Below are positions 27,140 through 35,534 of a stretch of DNA of 64,000 nt, piece by piece. The notes below the pieces were generated by a model. That model was not told where the DNA came from, did no database searches, and saw only the letters and a program-made list of their open reading frames with translations. A program made the position numbers and the translations under genes. The number at the start of each line of letters is the position of its first letter. Positions within the stretch are counted from its first letter, which is position 1. The stretch comes from JAPOUP01 sp965221405 (GTDB lineage Bacteria; Pseudomonadota; Alphaproteobacteria; Rhodobacterales; Rhodobacteraceae): assembly GCA_965221405.1 (NCBI GenBank), contig CBDCSE010000003.1, forward strand, positions 1 through 64,000, given 5' to 3'.

Positions 27140-27777
27140 TAGTCTGGACGTCTTGAGCAGTGGCGTCCGCTGCGCGTGCGGGAGCGGATCGCCGCCATTC
27201 GCGCTTTTCGGCGGTGAAGCAAGCGCAAGTCCACACTCAATCTGGCCGAAAGCCCCGACGCTCTGGCAGGTTAACTTACTTCCCGAAGCCCCTTTCAGGC
27301 GCTTCCAGAGGTCAGCTTGTAGCGGCGGGAGTATGTACTCATCGACTGGCTGGAGCCGAAATTCCGGCAATCTCGTACAGGTTCTGGAGAACGCCACGTC
27401 GGCGGATTTTGCGCCGCTGACTTCGTCCATGCACATGGTCTGGTTTCGCCATGTCGGCAGACGGCTCAAGAGTGATTGCCGGTACTTCCATCGGCCTTGC
27501 TACAACACCTTCCTGACGCCGCCAAAGGGCGCGAACCTTTCGAGGCTGGAACCTCTCGCACAGGCTGTGCTGGACGTCCGCGCTTAACATCCGGACGCGG
27601 ACGCTGGCCGACCTGTACGGTCCGGACCTGAGGCCGCCGAAACTGCGCCGGGCACATCAGGTGCTCGACCGCGCCTTGGACCGGCTCTACCGGCGGGTTC
27701 GCGTCCGAGCGCGAGCGCGTCGAGCATCTGTTCATGCTCTATGGGAAAATGCCCAAAACCGGTGTCCCCGAAGGTTA
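27140..27777 (+). pseudogene. DNA methyltransferase pseudogene (MmeI-like, C-terminal part)
   Basis: Read across several frames, this stretch gives the C-terminal target-recognition half of a large class I SAM-dependent DNA methyltransferase of the MmeI/DrmMI type: RERIAAIRAFRR, STLNLAESPDALAG, RREYVLIDWLEP, NLVQVLENATSADFA, SSMHMVWFRHVGRRLKSD, YNTFLTPPKGANLSRLEPLAQAVLDVRA, LADLYGPDLRPPKLRRAHQVLDRALDRLYRR and, after another frameshift, GFASERERVEHLFMLYGKM. At least four frame changes separate these blocks. The catalytic NPPY half is absent. It is the relic of a restriction-modification or DISARM-like system. Confidence 0.78.
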
Positions 27778-27854
27778 AATGATGGTGCAGTTGGTTGGTA
27801 GCAGAGGTTGTGGTATGGCAATGCAACGAAATCAAAGAAGAAACTGGGTTGACC

Positions 27855-28157
27855 ATGAACGTCAAGGAGGCTGTACATACAGCGAAGGAATACGTTGCCG
27901 AGCTTTATGAGGATGAACCGGCTCGTCATATCGGTGTGGAGGAAGTGGTATTCGATGAACTCGGCAGTACTTGGAAAGTGACTGTCGGTTTTTTTCGGCC
28001 ATGGGATGAGAAACTCGGATTGTCAGGGATATTAGGTGCCGCGGCAGACGGTGAATCCGCCTTGTGGAAGAGACGCTCATTTAAGGTTGTAGAAGTCGAT
28101 GACGGTACTGGTAGAGTTAAGTCATTGACTCACCGGTCCTTGTCTTCTCTGAGCTGA
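27855..28157 (+). CDS. Small protein upstream of PIN gene, candidate antitoxin
   Basis: A 100-residue acidic protein (MNVKEAVHTAKEYVAELYEDEPARHIGVEEVVFDE, then STWKVTVGFFRPWDE and SFKVVEVDDGTGRVKSLTHR). I do not recognise a named family. Its alpha/beta pattern resembles small hypothetical proteins often encoded with PIN-domain genes. CAAGGAGG lies within the first codons, not upstream, so the start at 27855 rests on homologue-like sequence. Only four bases separate it from the PIN gene. The pair is AT-rich and flanked by pseudogenes, so it was probably acquired. Confidence 0.6.
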   Translation: MNVKEAVHTAKEYVAELYEDEPARHIGVEEVVFDELGSTWKVTVGFFRPWDEKLGLSGILGAAADGESALWKRRSFKVVEVDDGTGRVKSLTHRSLSSLS

Positions 28158-28161
28158 TCCA

Positions 28162-28626
28162 ATGTCTCCGGCAAGCGCGTTTATAGACACCAATCTTCTG
28201 GTTCTTTTGCTGGTGGGAAGTGTAGATCGCAATCTGATAGCACGACATAGACGAACACGTAACTTCGTCCCGGAAGATTATGATCGTCTTATCGCAATGA
28301 TTGACACGCTCGATAGGGTGTTTGTTACTCCGAACACCTTGACCGAGACATCAAATTTGCTCAATGGATCTCAAGACCTCCGCTTGATGAAACAACTCAA
28401 TATTCTCACACAACAAGCAGTAGAGGTATATGTCTCAAGCCAAGTTGCGGCAAATAATGGTGTTTTCAACCATCTTGGGTTAACGGATGCCGTCCTTTTG
28501 GAAGCCATATCAGTCAGCCGACCATTAATCACCGTGGATTTTGACCTGTATGGTGCAGCGCTAGCCAAAGGCGATAAGTTCGCCTTTAACTTTACATATT
28601 GGCAGTCGTGGCAGATGCGATTTTAG
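28162..28626 (+). CDS. PIN-domain protein, putative ribonuclease toxin
   Basis: A 154-residue PIN-like protein. Conserved acidic residues appear in order: Asp9 (AFIDTNLLVLLL), a glutamate in TPNTLTETSNLL, then GLTDAVLLEA and LITVDFDLYGAA near the C-terminus. PIN domains are metal-dependent RNases, frequent as VapC-type toxins. The size is a little above typical VapC. It forms a two-gene unit with the 100-residue protein just upstream. Toxicity is inference from architecture and context. Confidence 0.75.
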   Translation: MSPASAFIDTNLLVLLLVGSVDRNLIARHRRTRNFVPEDYDRLIAMIDTLDRVFVTPNTLTETSNLLNGSQDLRLMKQLNILTQQAVEVYVSSQVAANNGVFNHLGLTDAVLLEAISVSRPLITVDFDLYGAALAKGDKFAFNFTYWQSWQMRF

Positions 28627-28797
28627 CTTACTGGCTTGACGAGAAACACCGCCCGGAGGAGTTGACGGCCATGCAAATCAGGATCACGGCAGATGAACCT
28701 CGCAGGTCGACATTGGAGAAACCGCTGTCCATAGAGAGATGACAAGGGGCCGAGGAATCGGAAGCATTGTCATGCCATGAAGAGATTATGAGAGCGA

Positions 28798-29400
28798 TTA
28801 CTGCATGGCGGCTGCAATGATGGCTCCGGTCCTCTCCGCGGCCGGAACTAATGTGCCCGTCGGCCAATTGGGCGTAGCCAGCGGTGGTCCGGTGTCTGCG
28901 GTGGCTGGGAATCCCGCCCACCAGCGGCGGCTCTCGCCCGTCATGACGGCCTAGCTCGCCGCCGTGTGGCGCAGGTAATGGAGGTGGAGCCTGCCGAGCC
29001 CGGCATCAGCGCACGCCGTGCGCCAGCAGTTCGTCAGAACCCAGACACCCGGCCTTCTGCATGGCGCACGGGCCGGTCCCGGAGTCCTCCAGGGCCAGCG
29101 CCTCCGCGCCGACGTTGCGCCAGCGCAGTTGGAGCGCCTCACTGCGGCGGCAGCCGGTGAGCGTGAGCAGTCGGAGCACGGCGACGGCATGGAATCGGAG
29201 GAAGCGAACCAGTAGTCGACCCGAGTAAATCCGCCCGAAATCGTCACCGTCGACGTACGATGTTTCCGGTGACGCGGTCTCGGGACCATCATTGTCCTGC
29301 AATGGCGACACGACTGAAGGGCGATCCAAGAGTGCACCGGGGCGGCGTCCCGCAGCGCCCAACATACAGCTCTCTCCCAGCGGCGCAGATCGCTCGTTGA
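28798..29400 (-). pseudogene. Tyrosine recombinase (integrase) pseudogene
   Basis: The minus strand encodes, in shifting frames, the catalytic half of a phage-type integrase. AVAVLRLLTLTGCRRSEALQLRW, with the box I arginine, and ALALEDSGTGP lie in one frame (about 29060-29210). GRLHLHYLRHTAAS, with the HxxR motif, is followed by a stop at about 28955; then TAGYAQLADGH, with the catalytic tyrosine region, and AERTGAIIAAAM end at the stop at 28798. Multiple frameshifts and a stop make it inactive. It likely brought in the island at 27.1-29.4 kb. Confidence 0.75.
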
Positions 29401-29405
29401 CCCGG

Positions 29406-30323
29406 TCATTTCACCGCACCGGCGGCCATTCCCTTGATGATGAAGCGTTCAAGTGCCACGCCTATGATTATCAGTGGTACGATAGCCGTTGTCGAGAGCG
29501 CCGCCATAGCCCACCAGTTTATGCCTTGGCTACCGGTCTGACTGGCTACCATCACCGGTAGGGTCTTGGCGTTGGTGGAGGTCAGCAGGGCGGCGAAGAA
29601 GTACTCGTTCCAGGTCAGCACCAGAGACAGGATGAAAGCGGCCACCGTGCCGGGTAGGGCGATCGGCATGACGATCGTGAGAAACGCCTTCCAGATCGAC
29701 AGTCCGTCCACAAGCGCCGCTTCCTCCAGTTCCACCGGAATTGACTGAAACTGGTCTCGCATGATCCATATGACGATAGGAAGTACCGTCAGTGTATACA
29801 GAAGGATCAGGCCTATCCTGGTATCAAGCAGGTCGAGGGACCGGTAGAGGACCAGGAAAGGCAGCGCGAGCACCACCGGCGGCAGGATCAGCTGGCTCAG
29901 GAAGAAGAACGAGATGTCCGGGTTGCGCATGAAGCCGAACCTGTATTGGAAACGGCTGAGGCCGTAAGCGGCGAGCGAACCCAGTACGACCGCCAGCGCC
30001 GAGGCGGAGACGCTGGTTATGGCCGAGTTGGCGAAGCGTTTGAGGAACTCCTCACGCACGGTGGATTCCTGCCCGATCAGCCGCGGGGAAAGACCGAGAC
30101 TGTCCCAGCCCTTCCAGGCAGGCCAGAAATCAACGAAGGGAATCATGTGTCCCTGCATGACGTTCGGGGCCAGCTTGAAGCTTGTTGTCATGGTCCAATA
30201 GATCGGAAACAGGCAGACCACTGTCCAGACAAGCAGAACGCCATAGACCGCCACACGTCCCGCGTACCATCTGGCCCTGTAGGCCAGATCGCTGGAATGG
30301 TCGTGGAATATCTGTTCGGTCAT
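29406..30323 (-). CDS. Carbohydrate ABC transporter permease (MalG type)
   Basis: A 305-residue inner-membrane permease with about six transmembrane helices. The EAA loop reads VELEEAALVDGLSIWKAFLTIVMPIALPG, the docking site for the ATPase. It belongs to the CUT1 (MalG) class of sugar importers. It lies one base downstream of the MalF-type gene. No ATPase gene is adjacent, which points to the plus-strand ATPase at 20.6 kb as the partner. Confidence 0.92.
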   Translation of the reverse strand: MTEQIFHDHSSDLAYRARWYAGRVAVYGVLLVWTVVCLFPIYWTMTTSFKLAPNVMQGHMIPFVDFWPAWKGWDSLGLSPRLIGQESTVREEFLKRFANSAITSVSASALAVVLGSLAAYGLSRFQYRFGFMRNPDISFFFLSQLILPPVVLALPFLVLYRSLDLLDTRIGLILLYTLTVLPIVIWIMRDQFQSIPVELEEAALVDGLSIWKAFLTIVMPIALPGTVAAFILSLVLTWNEYFFAALLTSTNAKTLPVMVASQTGSQGINWWAMAALSTTAIVPLIIIGVALERFIIKGMAAGAVK

Positions 30324-30324
30324 G

Positions 30325-31428
30325 TCAGTACTTTGGGTTCATCCAGCGGTCGACGGCCTTCATGAAAGCCGTGATCGCGATGATAATGAGCACGAGATAG
30401 ACGATCGCCAGCAAGGTTCCGTAACCGACGTTGGAGCGGTCCCGATACTCGCGGAAGATGAAACTCGTCACGCTATCGGTCGCGCCGCCCGGGCCACCCG
30501 ATGTGACGTTGATGATTATGTCCGCAAGTTTCAGCTTGAAGATGATACGGATGAGTATCGCTGTCAGCGAGACGGGGAGCATCAGCGGAAACGTCACTTC
30601 CCAGAAGCCCCGCCAGCCGTTGGCGCCGTCGACGCGGGCGGCTTCCTGGACTTCGCGCGGGATCGCCTGAAGTCCGGCGAGCAGCATGATCATCATGAAC
30701 GGAATGAACGTCCAGGCGTCCATGATCATGATGGTCAGCCTCGCGATTTCGGGATCGCCGAAAAAACTCGGCCGATCCCAGCCCAGCCATCGCGCCAGTT
30801 GCGAGATCGGCCCGAACCGGATTTCCAGCATTGACTTACCGACCATCCAGGATACGGCTACCGGCGAGAGCATCAGCGGCATCAGGAACGCCACCCGAAA
30901 GAACCTGCGCGCCCGGATCTGGCTTGCCTGAATCAGCGCCAGGGCGAAAGCGATGGCATACTCCACGAGTATCGCCAGCGTGTAATAGACCATGTTCTTC
31001 AGGGCGTTCCAGTAGAACGGATCGGTCCACATCTGCCGGACGTTGTCGAGACCATTGAATCTGGGCCCCTCGAAAGCTGAGAGGTTCCAGTTCGAGAAAG
31101 CGAGCGTGAGCGCGAAAATCAGCGGAAAGATCACCATTGCCACGACAAACAGGGTTGCCGGAAGCACGAACAGCGTCCGCTTGCCCTGCTCGCCGTGCAG
31201 AACGACCTGCGCGATGCACAGACAGGTGGCCCAGAGCAGATACGCGTATAGTGCCAGGCGCCAGTTGGACAGTTCCGCGGCCAGGTATCCCGTCTGCGCC
31301 ATGGCGCACCAGGCAAAGGCCGCCGCCATCAGCGCGAAAGATCCCCAGATGAGGGCCCTGCCCACGAACCTGCGCCGCTCTCCGATGTCGTCACCGGTCA
31401 CGACATGCAGAAGGTCTCCCTGGCTCAT
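30325..31428 (-). CDS. Carbohydrate ABC transporter permease (MalF type)
   Basis: A 367-residue permease with an extra pair of N-terminal hydrophobic segments (about 25-75) before the six-helix core. The EAA loop is PREVQEAARVDGANGWRGFWEVTFPLMLP. It pairs with the MalG-type protein encoded immediately downstream to form the membrane channel for a sugar or sugar derivative. The gene follows the binding-protein gene after an 87-base gap holding a strong hairpin. Confidence 0.92.
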   Translation of the reverse strand: MSQGDLLHVVTGDDIGERRRFVGRALIWGSFALMAAAFAWCAMAQTGYLAAELSNWRLALYAYLLWATCLCIAQVVLHGEQGKRTLFVLPATLFVVAMVIFPLIFALTLAFSNWNLSAFEGPRFNGLDNVRQMWTDPFYWNALKNMVYYTLAILVEYAIAFALALIQASQIRARRFFRVAFLMPLMLSPVAVSWMVGKSMLEIRFGPISQLARWLGWDRPSFFGDPEIARLTIMIMDAWTFIPFMMIMLLAGLQAIPREVQEAARVDGANGWRGFWEVTFPLMLPVSLTAILIRIIFKLKLADIIINVTSGGPGGATDSVTSFIFREYRDRSNVGYGTLLAIVYLVLIIIAITAFMKAVDRWMNPKY

Positions 31429-31455
31429 ACGTTCAAGGCTTTCGGTGCATGGTTC

Positions 31456-31479
31456 GGGGGGCCGGTTTGCAGGCCCCCC
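31456..31479 (-). terminator. GC-rich hairpin between binding-protein and permease genes
   Basis: GGGGGGCC and GGCCCCCC form a perfect eight-base-pair stem around an eight-base loop. There is no T-run, so it is more likely an mRNA-stabilising or partial-attenuation hairpin. That would keep binding-protein levels above those of the permeases, a common arrangement in such operons. Confidence 0.5.
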
Positions 31480-31515
31480 GCGGGGTCGCCGCGCGGAGGC
31501 GCGGCGTAACCCGGC

Positions 31516-33165
31516 TCACATTCCCAGCGACGCCTTGTAAAGCGCGATCTGCTGCTGGCGCCCGATCTGGTCGGTGATGTTCTCCCATGCGGCGGCGATC
31601 GCGTCGGCGGTTTCCTGCGCTGAACCGTATTGGCCTGCGAACCCTTTCGCCAGCTCATCTTCCGCAACCGAGTAGTATTGGAAGATGCCGGGGATACGGG
31701 GCTCGATGGCCGCGTTGGGATGGTTGTAGCTGTCGGCGTTCGAGCCGAGATAATCCTCGATGAACGCCCGGTCGTAACCCGCCTCTTCCCACTCGTCATA
31801 GTTGAAGTGACTGTTCCGGTAAGGCTGGAAGCCTGAGGGATATGCGGACGCCCAAAGCGAGAGATCCTTGCCTCCGAGATGTGCCGCTGCCGACCACGCC
31901 GCCTTCTGCCTCTTCGCGTCACCGTCTACAGTGGCCATGACGTATACACCCCAGCCGATGTAGGCCATGTTGGGGGCCTCGTTCATGGTGTTTTCCCACT
32001 CGCCCGTAGACGCGTTGTAGACCCGGTCGGATGCCGGATTGATGCCGAAGCCAACAACGTCGCCCACTACGGATGTGTCCGACGTGCGGGCGTTCGAGCC
32101 TACGTCACCCCACCACATGAGCATTGAGCCGGTCCCGGCGAGGAACTGCTGGAATGCGGTGGTGCCCGGATCGGCGTTGATCTGGTCGGCCGGATAGGCG
32201 TCCGCTTCGATCAGCTCGAAAACGTCCTCGATGGCCTGGACCCATGCCGGATTGTTGACCCGGGGCTTCATCGTATCGGGGTCGAAGAGCCATGCTGGAT
32301 CGTTCGGATGTTTGGCGTATGCGGCCGCGCGGTTTTCAAGGAAGTAGAAGCCGAAACCACCCCAACCTTTCAGAGGATCGAGATAGCCGTGGGCATCCAG
32401 TCCGGTCAGCGGGTCGGCCTTGCCCTTCAGTTCCCTGGAGATTTGATTGATTTCCTGCCAGGTCGCGGGAACGTCGCGTCCGGTAACCGAACCCTCACCG
32501 AAATAGTCTGTGCGATAGGCGAAGGTGTGGCAGTCACCATCGATCGAAACACGGTAAGTCCTGCCGTCCCAGGTGCCGACCGGCGCCTGCAGGTAGCTAA
32601 CGTAGTCGTCCATGTCGATGACGTTCCGGACCCAGTCCGGCATGACGGAAGCCATGCCTCTGCCAAGAACATCGCCTTCGAAAGGTGCGCCCATCTCAAT
32701 GATATCGAAGTCGACCGTGCCCGTCGCGATCGACTGCTGGAGGCGCGCGTTGTAATCGGCTTGGGCGAGGTCGATCCAGTTTATCCTGGCTCCCGTATAG
32801 GCTTCCCAGGGCTTGAGGAATCCACGGAACAGGAAGTTATGGAGATTCTGGTTGTTCAGTCCCATGAAGGTCAGTTCGATTCCGGCGAATTCGCCCTCAC
32901 TCACCACCTCCCTGATCGGGCCAAGGCACATTTCGCCGACTTTTTGCCAGTCCGCGTCTGTGGGTGATCCCATGCCCACGCCGGGAATCTTCAGAATTTC
33001 GGCGCGCAGCCTGTCATGGGAGGCTGCCCAGGCCGGACGGACGACCGCACCGGTCGCCACACCGGACAAAGCCGTCATCGCACCCGTCGCGGTGAGGCCT
33101 TTCAGCATGTCGCGTCGCCCCAGTTTCCCGGCACGTTTCATGTAGTTGTAGATACCTGTCTTCAT
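31516..33165 (-). CDS. Tat-exported ABC transporter substrate-binding protein
   Basis: A 549-residue periplasmic binding protein. The N-terminus carries a twin-arginine signal (GRRDMLKGLTATGAMTA, about 16-32) with a likely cleavage after RPAWA (about 43-47), so it is probably exported folded. The mature part is a large family-1 solute-binding fold with WATWQE-like aromatic clusters (MWWGDVG, WGGFGFYFLENRAAAY) suited to stacking on sugars. It is larger than typical maltose-type proteins, which may mean a bulky ligand. First gene of the minus-strand transporter operon; an IS element sits upstream. Confidence 0.88.
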   Translation of the reverse strand: MKTGIYNYMKRAGKLGRRDMLKGLTATGAMTALSGVATGAVVRPAWAASHDRLRAEILKIPGVGMGSPTDADWQKVGEMCLGPIREVVSEGEFAGIELTFMGLNNQNLHNFLFRGFLKPWEAYTGARINWIDLAQADYNARLQQSIATGTVDFDIIEMGAPFEGDVLGRGMASVMPDWVRNVIDMDDYVSYLQAPVGTWDGRTYRVSIDGDCHTFAYRTDYFGEGSVTGRDVPATWQEINQISRELKGKADPLTGLDAHGYLDPLKGWGGFGFYFLENRAAAYAKHPNDPAWLFDPDTMKPRVNNPAWVQAIEDVFELIEADAYPADQINADPGTTAFQQFLAGTGSMLMWWGDVGSNARTSDTSVVGDVVGFGINPASDRVYNASTGEWENTMNEAPNMAYIGWGVYVMATVDGDAKRQKAAWSAAAHLGGKDLSLWASAYPSGFQPYRNSHFNYDEWEEAGYDRAFIEDYLGSNADSYNHPNAAIEPRIPGIFQYYSVAEDELAKGFAGQYGSAQETADAIAAAWENITDQIGRQQQIALYKASLGM

Positions 33166-33293
33166 TTTCCTTCCCTTTCGTTACTGGCGGATGGTCTGGG
33201 ACCTACCGCGCCCCGAGAGCGATAATCGTGAGAGCTACCGTTAAGCACGTCCTGCCGACACTTCCCGGAATCCGTTTTGGACCCTGAGTTGTC

Positions 33294-33379
33294 ACCGCGT
33301 GGTTCCGTTCTGTCAAGGAGTTTTGCCCGCAGGTTGACGACGGTACCGGTGGTGAGGCGCCCAATGGCGGTGCTCCCTC
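33294..33379. repeat. 86-bp direct repeat, left copy
   Basis: This 86-base block begins ACCGCGTGGTTCC and ends GGTGCTCCCTC. It recurs base for base at 35340-35425, and the insertion sequence lies exactly between the two copies. I read it as a long target-site duplication. Confidence 0.9.
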
Positions 33380-35339
33380 TTGACTTCCTACATTGCCGGA
33401 TTCTGGCGGTGCGTAACTGACTGTATTTGTGGTCCATTGGGTCTCGATTCCCCGGGACGGCGATGTAGTGCCCACGGGGTATATTCCGCTTGACCCTCCG
33501 GCCCGTCCGGTCCATACTTCCGGCATGTTCGTTCGCCACAAGAAGAGCGGAGACCGAATCCGCGTCCAGGTCGTCAGGTCGGTGCGCGACGGCGACAGGG
33601 TGCGCCAGAGGGTCGTGCGCCATGTCGGCACCGCGACGAGCGACGGGCAGCTCAGCCAGCTCGACCGCCTCGGGCGGCTGATCATCGAGGAGATGAGGCA
33701 GGCGGAGACGGCCCAGCTTCACCTGCTGACGCCGAAGCAGTACAGCGATCTCATCGCCCAGGCCCGTCTGGCGGTGGCGGATCCGCGGCCCTTCGGGGTC
33801 GACCTGGCCGAATGCCGCGAGGAGGCGCGGATCTCGGTCGGGCTGCGCGAGGCGCTTGGCGAGGTTTACGGCCGCCTGGGGTGGGATCGGGTGCTGGGCG
33901 CGCGGCGCATGAGCTCCAACCGCATCCTCAAGGAGATGGTCCTCGCGCGCGTCGCGCAGCCGCTCAGCAAGCGCGCCACGGTCCGCGAGCTCGACCGCCA
34001 TGGCGATCTGTCGCTGAACCTCGACCAGGTCTACAGGACCATGGACTTTCTCGACGACGGCCTGATCGACGCCATCCGCGGCCAGTCCCACGCGGCGGCC
34101 CGCAAGCTCTATGACGAGCCCGTCAGCGTCATCTTCTTCGACACCACGACGCTGTATTTCGAGAGCGAGGTGGAGGACGGCCTGCGCGCCAAGGGCTACA
34201 GCAAGGACGGCAAGCACCACCGCGTCCAGGTCGTATTCGCCCTTCTGGTCACCCCCGACGGCATCCCGCTGGGCTACGAGCTGTTCCCGGGCAGCAGCTA
34301 CGAGGGCCACACCCTGATCTCCTCTCTCGCGGGGCTGGCCGAACGCTACCCCGCCGCGCGCTTCACGGTGGTGGCCGACGCCGGCATGATCAGCGCCGAC
34401 AACGAGAGGCTGCTTCAGGAACGCGGCATCCCGTACATTCTCGGTGCCCGGCTCAGGTCCCAGACCGCGGAGTTCCGGAACCGGGCGCTCGAGCCCGACG
34501 GCTTCGTGGCGTGGCGGCCGATGAAGGAGTTCCCGACCTCGATCGCGCGCTACAAGAGCCTCAGGAAGGGCTCGACCAGGGTCATCGTCACCTGGTCGCC
34601 CAAACGCGCGCGCAAGGACGCGCGCCAGCGCGCGCAGGGCCTGGAGCGGCTGCGCAGGCGTCTCGCCGGGAGCGACAGGCCCGCGTCGGTCGCCGGGCGC
34701 GGGTACGCCCGTTTCCTCGCCTTCCCCGAGGGCCGGATCGAGATCGACGGGGACAAGGTCGCCGAAGCGGCGCGGTGGGACGGGATAGGCGGGATCGTGG
34801 CCTGGGGCCACGATGACGCCGACGCCCGCTTCCTCGTCATGCAGTACCGCCGGTTATGGGAGATCGAGGCGTGTTTCCGCGTGAACAAGCACGATCTCCG
34901 CATCCGCCCGGTCTTCCACTGGGTGAAACGCCGGGTGCGCGCCCACATCGCCATCTGCTACATGGCGTTCTGCTGCCTGCAGCACCTCCGCCACAGGCTC
35001 GCGCTGTCCGGCCACCCCATGAGCCCGGACGTCATCCGGCGCGAGCTCAACGCCCTGCAGATCAGCGTGCTGCACAGAAAGGGCACGGAACAGAAATACG
35101 CCATGCCCAGCCGGGCCTCGGCCAAGGCCCGGCGGATCTACCGGAGCCTCGGCCTCGGATGGAACGAAGCCCCGTTCCGGCTCCAGCCGACGCGAAAGAC
35201 CGCAGCCCGGCGGGCAGGCGGGTGACAGAGCCCCGAAACCGGCGGCAATGAACGCGGGAACGTCCCGCGATGTAGTGCCCATTCGAAATCCGGGCCGCCG
35301 AAAATCAATGACTTACAGCCGAAAATGTAGGAAGTCGAG
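33380..35339 (+). mobile_element. IS1634-family insertion sequence
   Basis: An approximately 1960-base element encoding one transposase. Its ends carry the inverted repeat GACTTCCTACATT at 33382-33394 and, inverted, at 35324-35336. It is flanked directly by the 86-bp repeat on both sides. IS1634 of Mycoplasma mycoides is known for creating long, variable target duplications, so the flanks fit the family assignment made from the protein. The exact outer base may be off by one to three positions. Confidence 0.88.
33525..35225 (+). CDS. IS1634-family transposase
   Basis: A 566-residue DDE transposase. FFDTTTLYFESE (first Asp, about 206), VVADAGMISADNERLL (second Asp, about 285) and the late YRRLWEIEACFRVNKHDLRIRPVFHW (catalytic Glu region) are the IS1634/IS4-superfamily catalytic motifs. 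I start at ATG 33525 (MFVRHKKSGDRIRVQVV), where family similarity begins. The frame is intact, so the element may still be active. It points away from the leuA gene's strand and lies upstream of the sugar-binding-protein gene. Confidence 0.93.
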   Translation: MFVRHKKSGDRIRVQVVRSVRDGDRVRQRVVRHVGTATSDGQLSQLDRLGRLIIEEMRQAETAQLHLLTPKQYSDLIAQARLAVADPRPFGVDLAECREEARISVGLREALGEVYGRLGWDRVLGARRMSSNRILKEMVLARVAQPLSKRATVRELDRHGDLSLNLDQVYRTMDFLDDGLIDAIRGQSHAAARKLYDEPVSVIFFDTTTLYFESEVEDGLRAKGYSKDGKHHRVQVVFALLVTPDGIPLGYELFPGSSYEGHTLISSLAGLAERYPAARFTVVADAGMISADNERLLQERGIPYILGARLRSQTAEFRNRALEPDGFVAWRPMKEFPTSIARYKSLRKGSTRVIVTWSPKRARKDARQRAQGLERLRRRLAGSDRPASVAGRGYARFLAFPEGRIEIDGDKVAEAARWDGIGGIVAWGHDDADARFLVMQYRRLWEIEACFRVNKHDLRIRPVFHWVKRRVRAHIAICYMAFCCLQHLRHRLALSGHPMSPDVIRRELNALQISVLHRKGTEQKYAMPSRASAKARRIYRSLGLGWNEAPFRLQPTRKTAARRAGG

Positions 35340-35425
35340 ACCGCGTGGTTCCGTTCTGTCAAGGAGTTTTGCCCGCAGGTTGACGACGGTACCGGTGGTG
35401 AGGCGCCCAATGGCGGTGCTCCCTC
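35340..35425. repeat. 86-bp direct repeat, right copy
   Basis: Identical to 33294-33379. The sequences outside the two copies differ, so the duplication is exactly bounded by the element on one side and unique DNA on the other. Confidence 0.9.
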
Positions 35426-35508
35426 GCGTTCGGTTCCCCGACGCAAAGCGACGGGTCACCAGATGGGGGCGTTCAGGTGTCCCGATGGCCGTCCACCTCC
35501 TTGCGCGC

Positions 35509-35534
35509 CATCCCCGCTTATGCGGGGAGCGGAC
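35509..35534. repeat. Single CRISPR-repeat-like hairpin (type I-E style)
   Basis: CATCCCCGC, TTAT, GCGGGGAGC is a close match to the core of type I-E repeats as read on the reverse strand, with a six-base-pair stem (35512-35517 with 35522-35527). No second copy occurs at spacer distance, and no cas gene is present, so this is at most a solitary relic. Confidence 0.3.

Noticed and set aside
33162..34811. A 549-codon minus-strand frame across the transposase
   Set aside because: It is antisense to the DDE transposase and crosses the end of the insertion sequence, so it cannot be a conserved gene.
35509..35534. A CRISPR array
   Set aside because: Only one repeat-like unit exists, with no spacer-repeat periodicity and no cas gene in the window.
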